Assembly (NCBI GenBank): GCA_948099385.1
Contig: CANUEZ040000031.1
Location: forward strand, 5,263,001-5,327,000
Origin: Fasciola hepatica
Taxonomy: Eukaryota; Platyhelminthes; Trematoda; Plagiorchiida; Fasciolidae
Direction of reading: 5' to 3'
Length of the DNA: 64,000 nt
A program made the translations under genes and the position numbers. Position 1 is the stretch's first letter. The number at the start of each line of letters is the position of its first letter. This document shows, one piece after another, positions 36,641 to 45,839 of the stretch. The notes beneath the pieces are model-generated. The model was not told where the DNA came from. It worked only from the letters and a program-made list of their open reading frames with translations, and did not search any database.

Positions 36641-38215
36641 TTTATCATCAACGCCTTAGCGAGTACGGACGATGCATCATCAAGTTGAAAGAGACAGCGT
36701 TTAGATCAATCACAAGAAGGCTAACACCAAACTGCTCGGATTACTAGGATGACAATGGTCAAACTGTAAAAACTGCCACCGTGCGATCAGAGATTTCTGA
36801 GGATAAACTACTCTTACCATTTTGCTATTTCATGCTTGCATACTAACTACGCAACCTTTTCTCAGCAGGACGTACGGTGTAGATGTGCCAAGAAATAGTC
36901 CTTCAATATTGCGAGACCTACTTCTCTGTTGAAATTCATCAAAGGAACTGTTTGGTCTAGATTACTGTGATATATCTAATAAACAAACCAAGTGTATACT
37001 GTGAATAACAGGTGCAGCACGTGCAGAACTGCTATTCTATAGTCGGTTTTTCGACTACCAGATCGGCCTTTGCGCGCGGGAAGGAAAAGCCCGCTATAAT
37101 TGGCACAGAATGGAATAATCAAATATATTAGTCTTCGTGGTGATATCGGATACGCCTATCAATTGGCTGACCTGAAACCAGGGCGCACTTTCGGATCATC
37201 ATGTTTATCTTAAGATCTGAGAAAGTCAGACATGCCGCTTGTCAGGTGGATAAGTTATACAATGAAGTCACACAAATATAAAGAACTTTTTACTTGTTTA
37301 CAGGTAAGTATTCAAAGCCAGATCAATTCACTTTGTATGGAAAGATTGAAAAGATTAGCTTTGACATGGAGTTAAATGTAACTGGACATAACAGTGAGGC
37401 TTGTCGGCGAAAAAGTCAAGCAACCCAAAAAGCACATCTGAACTCACAGTCAGAACGTTGGCAACCGGTGGAGCAGTTCTGTTGCACGGTGTTCATCTCG
37501 GGGTCGAAAAATATCACTGATCAACCATGAAGTTGGCCGCTAATGAGCTATCGATGGTCGCACATGTGTTCGCAAATGATCAGCGGCCCAATCCCCGGGG
37601 TCATAGATGATGTTTGCCGAATATCGGCCACTCGTACCTAGAACTCACTAGGGCAATGATCCATCGAGGAAGAATGCGCTTGTCCAATCTGAAGAACACG
37701 AAAGTGGAAAAATCAATGGGCCAAAGTGCGGGAAGAGCAGCAATCGTGTTTCCACAGGCAGTTCAACTGAAAATGGAGAGAGTAGCCTTTAAGCTGTTGT
37801 TAGGTTTACCTACGATCAACCGATTTCTACACACACACTCACGTCTACGAGCGGGTTGCAATTTACCCATCTGAGACACTCACTCTGTTGTTACCCGACG
37901 CACCCAAGCTTCTCGCGTGAAGGATTATTGTGGGAAATTTTTCAGAGCAGATTAGCTAAGCCACCGCAGTGTGAACAGCTGAGAGTGAAGCGTAAGGATC
38001 CAACAAATGTAAACAGCTCATAGACGGGTAGACAAAAATTCTCGGAAACAGGCGACCGGTTTCGCGGTGATGACCCTTTATCAGATATTTGTATTCGTAC
38101 TTGTGTTTGATCGGACTTTCGCGCTGACAGAAGTCCGTTTTTCGGTCAGAAAAGGTTTATACTTGCCGACTCATCAAACTGAGGGAATGAATGAAAGAAC
38201 TATTACGTAGCAAAA
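36641..38215. other. Anonymous sequence, no supported gene
   Basis: Short frames only (up to 86 codons), no recognised motif. Confidence 0.45.
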
Positions 38216-38219
38216 TTAC

Positions 38220-39310
38220 TAGGACCGTTCAGCTGATATTCGCGCTTAGTTTGTGATTATTCTGGCCAGATAATAAACAGTAGAGACTTTGTAGACTGTA
38301 ATACGAGGGGGTGTGAATCAAAAAGAAGAACGCGTATAAGCGGGAAAGTTACTTTCGGGTAGATCGTTGTATAAAGCGTGATTGCTGTCTGCGGGGATTC
38401 TGTCGGCGAACTTTTCACATGCTGTCAGGAGTAGTTTGTGCAGCTGAGCAGATAGTTCATTTAAGGATATTAATGATACCCGATTGATAAAAGATAGATC
38501 CCAACGAAGAATTTTGAAGTCTCTCCTCGGAAGATCAGAAAAAATAACGAGAACCGCAGAAATAATAATAAACCACACTGATGAACGAAAAGAGCAATAG
38601 TACTCTGTTTACCAATAAAATACCTAAGCTTTCTTTTAAAGTGTGAGGTAATTAGTTCACATTTGCATCGATGGTGATTCCCAAATATTTGACAGAATCT
38701 ACTCTAATTAGCGGTTATTTGGAAATGACTGATGGATCACGAGGATTGACAGATAAAGAAAAGGTAAGTATGTACACAAAGCATTCGGGCAAATTCAAAG
38801 TTTTACCAGACTGAATAGAGAAGTCATAAATATCAGACAGATTACTGGAAAAGTTTTTGAAATCCTAGGTTAGAGAAACAATTCGACAAAGAGCCACATC
38901 ATTGGGATACTTAAACAAACGCACCGCAGAACTGGATGAAAGATAACTAATGTAGATGCGTAATGAATAAGGGAAAAGGACGTCTCATTGAAGCATTCCT
39001 GAATTATTCACCAATGGTTTGGATATTTTGAAACCAAGTCGTGTACGCTGAGTTCTGTTGGTAAAATAATCAGGGAAACATGCTAGCCGTGGTGCTGGAC
39101 AGCCGAAAGCTCCTGGTTAATGGAGGAGGAGAGACGGCGAAATAGAACCGAAAGTGGATGGGTAGCCTGGAAAACCGTGTCGTAAAGAATACGTTGATCC
39201 AACGAAGGACTAGGTTATGTGGTGGACTAAGGAAGTGATAATATCCACAATGAACCTGTTTGGTTTATAAAAAATTGTAAGGAGTCAGTGACAGGGCTTT
39301 AAGGACTCGA
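38220..39310 (-). pseudogene. CR1-like LINE reverse transcriptase, palm to thumb (copy 1)
   Basis: Read from 39310 downwards: a FIVDIITSLVHHI stretch, APRLACFPDYFTNRTQRTRLG (the WLxxYFxNRTQ block of CR1-type RTs), a damaged GVLQG region, then LFKYPNDVALC where the family has YADD. After that come RVDSVKYLGITIDANVN and the thumb/C-terminal block in the open frame 38578-38318 (LPRRDFKILRWDLSFINRVS, TACEKFADRIPADSNHALYNDL). The catalytic ADD is changed to PND and stops interrupt the frame, so the copy is dead. The fingers and endonuclease are missing upstream. Confidence 0.75.
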
Positions 39311-39319
39311 ATATTCTGG

Positions 39320-40680
39320 AATGGCACGCTGGTACCCGGTACCACTCTGCTGGCTCATCCGTTTTATTCACAATTATATCACTGGGACGTCAGGAGCATA
39401 GGTGGATGCTCCTCACTGAACAGTCCAGAAGGGAATCCCAGCTGTCATTCACTGGTGGTTCGCTCGGGTGCACAGCCTTTCTCATATGCATACTACGGGT
39501 TTCGCGGTACACCTGTCTAGAAGCTACGCACCACCAACGTATGAGCTCGCGACGGCAGCCAAGTTGTAATTCAGTTTAGCAGTTGCTAGACCACAAGGAA
39601 CTATCAGTGAACTACGGATATGCTTCCGTAGTGGACTCTGCAGTGAGGAGAACTTATTCACATTCCTGAGGAACCAATGAGAAAACTGTGAATAACCCAT
39701 TCTGATCTCTTGGGTATGAGTGCAGCTGGCGAGTGCAGTCACATAATTTGGTGGAATATGATTGAATGTGACTGCCATCGAACAGTGCCAAGTCGTCTAC
39801 CTGATACACGTTTTCAATCGAACTCCTGTTTCGAAACACGAAAAAGCTGTTATCACCTTGGGCTAAAAAGTTAAATTTAATGTTTGCCATGCTAGAAGTG
39901 TGCATTTTTTGAATGCAGTCTTCATTATTTAAGCCCTAGTTCAGTATTTGTGGATGATACGTGTCTTCGAGTCTGCTGGGTGGATCACTTGCTTTGATGT
40001 TGAAGGGATGTGCATTAAATAGAGCATGTTTTGAGGATATCTTTCTGGTTATCGTTCACTGAGAATCGTCAACCACGCTGTGGAGATAGAGCTGTAGATA
40101 CCCTTATAGCAAAATGCAGGACAACGAATTCGTCTCGGGGCGCAATGATCAGCTCCCCAGGATTTTCTTCCATAGCAGAGTTTGCCCTGCACCCCTAGGA
40201 ATTTATCACCATCTAGTCGGGCCTATCGAATTCTGATCCTCCAGGCTGGTCACGGAAGCCATTTAAAGACGAGGCTATCGTTGCGCGAGAGATAACTGAA
40301 GGTATTCACCGGGAATAATAATCTATGGTAGCCTGGAAAGACACTGTACTTTAGAAAGTACTGATTTCACAGATAACCCAGGCGTGCACAAGGGTCAGAG
40401 ACTCGCAAAGCTTCTAATCCCCTTAAATTTGAGCCGCACAAACTAAACACCATGCGACACTCGGAAAGTTCATACACAACTGAGTGACAAAACTCAAAGA
40501 AACTCTCGCCAGTGGTAGATGTTGAAAAAGTCAATCGAAACTTCATCGGTGGCAGAGATACAGCATAAACGTCTAGTTTCAATGCCAACAGGCACTTGGT
40601 TCGTATCATTCTTTTCGTTAATTCCCTTGACGTGTACAAAGGACAGTCCCTACTTCAACCTGATAGAGCTTAAGATCCTG
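39320..40680. other. Anonymous sequence between opposed LINE fragments
   Basis: No recognised domain. A minus frame at 40639-40367 (90 codons) and a plus frame from 40519 overlap and look like chance frames. The palindrome-like gtacccggtaccac occurs near 39335. Confidence 0.4.
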
Positions 40681-40719
40681 ATGGACTATCGTCAAATGAA
40701 CCGAAAGATTGTGCGGTCG

Positions 40720-41130
40720 TATTATCCCCTATCATACCTGACCCCTTCAGTTGCTCCTTGGCCCATCCGAAAATCCCTGACGAGTGACAAGTGGCCTCCG
40801 TTACATCAGCAACAAAGAAGGGAACTAATGGGTTTCGCCCAGTAGCATGCCATTCCTTTACCCTGATGGTGCTTGGGCGATTACTAGTAGAGCGAATATC
40901 TCCTCAGCCTAATTCGTCTGACCCTAATCAGTTCACTTGCCGTCATTCACCTTCAACCTTCAACGCCCTCTTTTCTCTCACACATACTGTCTTGTCGGCT
41001 CTGGATCAGAAGTATACGGAGGTTAGGGTCTGTTTCTTCGATTACAGTGATGCATTCAACTGCGTGGACAGATCCAAGCTAATAGAGATCATGATGGATA
41101 GCGGAATTCAGCCAAAAAAGTACACTTACT
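40720..41130 (+). pseudogene. CR1-like LINE RT, fingers and palm
   Basis: The frame 40791-41294 reads NGFRPVACHSFTLMVLGRLL, then NQFTCRHSPSTFNALFSLTH and VRVCFFDYSDAFNCVDRSKL (first catalytic Asp in FDYSDAFN), then MDSGIQPK. These are consecutive RT blocks 1 to 3 of jockey/CR1-type LINEs. The frame runs into the SINE at about 41146, and what follows in that frame is not LINE sequence. Confidence 0.8.
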
Positions 41131-41145
41131 GCCCAGTTGTGTTTT

Positions 41146-41310
41146 TGGCGGCGGTCAAACCGTTTTCATCAAGGACTTTGAACAATTACGACCCGGGTTC
41201 GATTCCAGCCACTGCCGGTCACTTCCTATTTAGAGGCTTTTTATTGGCCGCAGCCCCCTTCCTGGGTAGTTGTATTTTGTTGTATAATAAATAAAAAAGG
41301 AAGTAAAAAA
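41146..41310 (+). repeat. SINE-A, copy 6, inserted in a LINE
   Basis: Close match to the copy at 3611: head tggcggcggtcaaaccg, perfect B box ggttcgattcc, core attggccgcagccccc, tail tgtataataaataaaaaagg. LINE reverse transcriptase sequence lies on both sides (motif 3 before, motifs 4-5 after), so the SINE inserted later than the LINE. I could not find a convincing target-site duplication. Confidence 0.8.
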
Positions 41311-41373
41311 GGCGTTTAGCATTTAGCCTTTCTGGTCGATAACAGTAGACAATTTTGTGGTAAAGCCTCTTCC

Positions 41374-42170
41374 ATGCTTCCATTCAGGCAAGATGTCTTA
41401 AAAACAGCTGTCTTATTTCCTTTTTTGCTTTCTACCTATATCTCCTCTATATCTGTCGAGGACGACGGCATGCTGACAAAATATGCCGATGATGGAATTC
41501 TTGGTATGCCATATCCTAATCACTCTGGACAACCTTTTCCGCAGGACAACATAACTGAGCTTTCTAATTGGTCCTCCATTCACGATCTACTCATGAGTTC
41601 GTTGAAATCTTCTAATATAGTATTTTTTCCTCACAAAGGAATCAGGTATTCTAATATTTTGTAATACACGGCTTCCTTGTTCATTAACGGTAAGTGCATT
41701 CGAAGCAGCTCATTGGTAGAGTATTCCTGTGTTATCATCAGAGGTGACCTTTCTTGATCTGAACATGTCTCCGTAGTCTTTCTAAAGATAAGACGGCTAA
41801 AGTTTTGTGTCCAAGACTCAAATCATTTGGTACTTCACTTCATTCTATCTGAAAATGTGCTTACTCTTGCCTTCTACTCCACTGGTTCTACGGCTCTCTT
41901 GAAGTATTCCCAGGATTACTTTTCAATGACCTCAAACTAATTGTCCATTCCCTGAAGCACTTATCTAGAGGTAGCGGTATACCTCGAAATCAGTTAACCT
42001 ACTTTTTAACGTGCCAACACATCCGTTCAAGTATTACGTTGTCCTGCAAGATATTAGGTGACGAATCGCACCCCCTTTACCTCGGTCTCAGTAAGGGAAT
42101 TTTTATTTCTTCTACACAATTCCGCCATAAACACCTTTATGCTCGTACCAAGATCTACTAGTCTTCTTTT
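41374..42170 (+). pseudogene. CR1-like LINE RT, catalytic box and C-terminal region
   Basis: The frame 41374-41664 has QDVLKTAVLFPFLLSTYISS (motif 4, consensus GVLQGAVLSPFLFSxY) followed by KYADDGILG, the intact catalytic ADD box, then QDNITELSNWSS. Past 41664 the C-terminal blocks continue with stops and shifts (LGVI-type block near 41730, thumb-like peptides to 42170). Loss of the QG in motif 4 and the stops mark it as dead. Confidence 0.75.
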
Positions 42171-42308
42171 TTCTTTCTAACCCCTACGTTATCATTTCAG
42201 AACTAAACTCACCCTCGAGTTGACACTATATTTCACTCTATGTATCGTTTTGTAATTGGAAGTGCTTAAGTAGATGTTAAATATCCTCCTTCGGGTATAA
42301 TAAGCATA

Positions 42309-42352
42309 GACTTGACTTGACTTGACTTGACTTGACTTGACTTGACTTGACT
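42309..42352 (+). repeat. (CTTGA)n LINE tail
   Basis: Eight exact cttga units plus partial ones directly after the 3' untranslated region of the CR1-like LINE. It is best read as the element's own 3' terminal repeat, not an independent microsatellite. Confidence 0.85.
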
Positions 42353-42355
42353 AAC

Positions 42356-43530
42356 CCGAAATCCACTTGTGCTATACTGCAGTCCTGGGAACAGTTACCA
42401 GCGGCAAAACTCTGAAATCAAAAATAGCGTACACGTTACCGTCTTCATTACAAACTTGGACAGGCACTTCGGGGTGACCAGCACAGTCTCAGACAGGAAT
42501 TAGCCACTGACTTCCCGTGATTTGGTAGCAAGTGCGGTTCAAACTATGTGCGATTTCCAATACAGAATCGTCTCAGCTAGAAAGGCTAAACGAAATCTCG
42601 ACGTAACAGGCTTCAAAAATTCCTACTAATGTCTATCTCTGGATGGGCGGGTACCTGCTCCCGTCTCACGAAGACAGTTTTGGGAGCTACGGAAACGAGC
42701 TGACAGCACAACTATCTGGACACCAAGTCCCGAGTAAATTGAATTCAATTGTACTGAATTCGTGCGACGTGACGTAAAGCATAAACTCGAAAAGCGAAGC
42801 AAACAATGTACAAATGGATTGGTCACTTGCTACCCTAGGCCCAACCTGAGCTGTACAAAAAACATGTGCAACATGAAGTAGATCTTCGCTTACTCAGTTG
42901 GAAAAAAACTATTGTCAATAAAAAAACCTAGAGACAAGTCCCTTGATGATAACGATCAGCGACTGCATCCTATTCTTAGCTGAATTTAGTCAGACACTTG
43001 AGTAGCCCGGCGACGACCAAAAGGTAGAAAAAACCACACTAATCACCTCATCGAATGACAGAAGTAATAAATTGATCTATAGAGAAAAGGACACGAAAGC
43101 GAACAAGCTCATTTTCAGTACCTTTATCTTCTGGTTAGTAGAATCACATGTACACGATAGGATTGCATATTATCGGAGTAATGCAAACAATATCAAATTG
43201 AGATTGACTAATAATATCGTAGATTTTCGAGGTGATCCAAATGTTAAAAGTCGTACACCCTGGCGAGATTAGTGTGATTGCCACCTTTGCTTCAATACCG
43301 CGTGTGTACTCTACCAGCTAAAGAGCTATGAAAATGTTTGGCATACGGATTATACAGTTTTCCCATCCGGATTACAGTAGCACATAACATCCTCCACAGT
43401 GATCTAACCTGTAATTTGACTGCACGCAGCAGGACTTCCCTATGAATCAATCAGTATCCACCAGTAGGATACACGTGGGGTATCCTTGGTTATGAATTAC
43501 TGTTCGTCAGATTAAACAACTTTTAAAATG
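42356..43530. other. Anonymous sequence, no supported gene
   Basis: Short frames only, no motif recognised. Confidence 0.4.
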
Positions 43531-43534
43531 GTCC

Positions 43535-43650
43535 AGATGTTGGGACTTGCCAGTTCTGTTGTTGAAATAATCAGGCAACCATGCCAATAGGGGCGTAAAA
43601 CAACCAAAAGCTTTCTGTTTACGAAGTAGGAGGGGCCGTAGATTTGAAGT
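43535..43650 (-). pseudogene. CR1-like LINE scrap (copy 3)
   Basis: On the minus strand, KAFGCFTPLLAWLPDYFNNRT parallels GAFGCPAPRLACFPDYFTNRT in the LINE at 38-39 kb, and the DNA is similar over about 100 bases. Only this single RT block (WLxxYFxNRT) is present. Confidence 0.65.
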
Positions 43651-43800
43651 CAAAGGGGGTGAGTAATCTAAAAAAAGTTCATCTCACAGCCTTCGCAGAT
43701 ATTTCCGAGGCTTCGTTTATACGATTTTCCCTAAGGGTAAGTCTAGCCGGTTTGCAGACCGTCATTATAAATCATTGATAGGGGAATTGAAGGATGGTAC

Positions 43801-44225
43801 TGTAGTGACCCCGATCGTTTTGAGAAAATGACTATTTTCTGGACACCATTTTGGATCTATTTTCTCCACGATCTTTTCTGACGTTTGACATTGACCTCAT
43901 AGTGTTCCCTGATTGCGTACGTTTTACTGGACTGACTTTTCCGAGGTTTCCATCGACCTCGTTTTGTATCACTTTCACTTTCGGTCTTTCTCCGATAGTA
44001 CACGCTCGCGGTTCGCTTTCTGCACAGCCGTTGCGTGTCGTCTCGTTTTCCGTTCGGTGTATCTCTCGTATCGGTACTGTTTCGGTGCCACGATATATAG
44101 AATACACCTTGCATCTGTAAACCGACTTGCGTCTTCTCTATTCTTCCGATAGAGGGGATATCGTTGGTATTTCGTTGCTAGACCCAATAGGAGACACTTT
44201 CACCAGCCGCTCTCGAACGTCTTCT
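43801..44225 (+). repeat. Probable solo LTR of a Ty3/gypsy-type element
   Basis: The left end tgtagtgaccccgat is typical of gypsy-type LTRs. The 7-bp atggtac lies immediately before it (43794-43800) and again at 44226-44232, consistent with a target-site duplication. Inside, the sequence is clearly richer in CpG than its surroundings and has a TATA-like atatatag at 44093-44100. Open frames run on both strands in several phases (78-91 codons), as expected from stop-poor composition and not from coding. Weak points: the right end (gtcttct) does not finish in CA, 7 bp is longer than the usual 4-6, and no second LTR or internal region adjoins. Confidence 0.5.
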
Positions 44226-44417
44226 ATGGTACCCTACATTTCTTGAGATCCAAACAAAGATAGAGAAATAAGACGAAAGCTGTTAACTAAAACACTAGAT
44301 ATAGAGGGTTTTGGAATACGAAAAATGTTGACGGGCCCCCAGACAGTTGTTAATAGACTACAAAAAGATTTTGGCCTAGAAGAGTGTATAAAGCAATCAG
44401 AGCAACACCAATTTATA

Positions 44418-44605
44418 CACAAGATATGATTCATCTGACTATGGGAAGGTTCACACCATTAAAAGCATGGGAGCAGTGTATTGTTGTTTCATCCTTGTTA
44501 GGAATTGTCAATAGTGTGCATCCACCAAGCCCCAACCGGGACTCGAACACGAGGTGGACTGTTGTGAGTCGAACACTAACCAAAACACTGTCCTTTCAAA
44601 GACCT
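44418..44605 (-). repeat. SINE-B, copy 2
   Basis: The minus strand has a tRNA-like head (ttggttagtgttcgactcac, B box tgttcgagtcc), then ggatgcacactattgac, attcctaacaaggatgaaaca and catagtcagatga. This reproduces the head and body order of the copy at 13000-13220. Confidence 0.7.
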
Positions 44606-45345
44606 TGAGGTTACACCGTCAGAACTCATTTTAAACGTACGAAGGAGCTTAACCACTCATTCTCTGAAGAACGAGGTTACACTTTCCCCACATTTTGAGA
44701 TGATTGTAATAGGCGATTGTTGGATGAATGGATGAGTAAATGAACGAATGCACTGGTAATACTATGAACGTCCACAGCACAGTTCATTTGCTTCTTTTTA
44801 TTTCCATACAGAAGCCGAATGTCTCATCATAGGCAATTGATGTTAACATTGCACAGAGGTTGGCTCGCATAAAACGTGTCAGTGCGTTTGATTTCCTTTT
44901 TTAGTAGCAGGGAAACATCTCCTACTTTCGAGTTTTCACTGGGTTTGCATAAATGTTCCTTCCCTCTTCCTAATAATTTCAACTTAGCAGAAGCAAGGCA
45001 AACGCCATAGCAGAGTAGGGTATCCGGGGTAGGGTACGCCAAAAATGGAATTGACTCTCTACGAATAAATCGGCATTCCTATCAGAGGCGGCTTGAAGGA
45101 GAACCGTGGAGTTGTATAGGGAATGCGCTCATCGCGCAGAATGGTTTTATCAAATGAAAACTGATGGAGGCTGATTTCGGTTTGTCTAGTTTACCAAAAA
45201 GAGTGAAGAGCAGACCGGAAGTATGTTTTACACCTTGGGCGAAGTAGGCAATAGTCGGTGGTTGCGACAGATGCAACTAACTGCAAAGAAACTAGTTCAC
45301 TTTCATTGGTGACAACCCAGTCTAAAACAGACTAATTTGTTTGGA
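44606..45345. other. Anonymous sequence, possibly 3' continuation of a LINE
   Basis: Minus frames at 45276-45082 and 45042-44827 show no clear domain. They lie downstream of the endonuclease-like scrap at 45350-45830 and might be its decayed continuation. Confidence 0.3.
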
Positions 45346-45349
45346 GGAA

Positions 45350-45830
45350 CACAATGATTGGTTAAGGTAAACGAATTCTGAGCTAGGTTTTATGCACCAT
45401 TGAAATCAGCTGCTATGATACATACAAATTATCATTATCATCGAAAGGATGAAAAGTAAAAAAAAAGATTCAAGAAAAAACGAAATTATGTTTAGCTTGC
45501 AAAACAGAGCTGCATATAAGTTTGTTATGATCGTGCTCCCGGGGAGAGAACAATTAGGATGAACCAGAAAAACCAAACAATGGAAACCGTTCGCTTATTA
45601 GGTATAAATGAATTCGAAATTGCCACAACAGGCAGATTTGACGCAAGTGAACTCTTAACCCACCAGTTATTTGTTGTTGGAACACCTGTCCCTCAAGTAC
45701 AACTGGAATCCCTCTGTTGACGCCAGTGACTTTGTACCTTGCAGGTTTATCTATGATTTTCGTACGCAAACCAGATAAATTTTCTCTCTTGTATCCGGAA
45801 CTATGTAAACCAAAGTAGCAAGACCAAGGT
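45350..45830 (-). pseudogene. Possible LINE endonuclease fragment
   Basis: From 45830 downwards: ENLSGLRTKIIDK, resembling the N-terminal NxxGLRTK block of CR1/jockey endonucleases, and about 350 bases later IIAADFNGA, resembling the GDFN motif. Both are on the same strand at about the right spacing. The middle is too decayed to align by eye. Confidence 0.4.
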
Positions 45831-45839
45831 TGTGGAATA

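Larger units (their letters stand above)
40690..42355 (+). mobile_element. CR1-like LINE, 3' half (copy 2), interrupted by a SINE
   Basis: RT fingers and palm at 40720-41130, a SINE-A insertion at 41146-41310, then palm motif 5 and thumb at 41374-42170, a 3' untranslated region, and a terminal (CTTGA)n tail at 42309-42352. LINEs of the CR1/L2 group commonly end in a short tandem repeat, which supports this as the true 3' end. The endonuclease half is absent, consistent with 5' truncation. Confidence 0.75.

Noticed and set aside
43832..44187. Five overlapping open frames on both strands
   Set aside because: They lie inside the probable CpG-rich LTR. Stop-poor composition explains openness in several phases at once.
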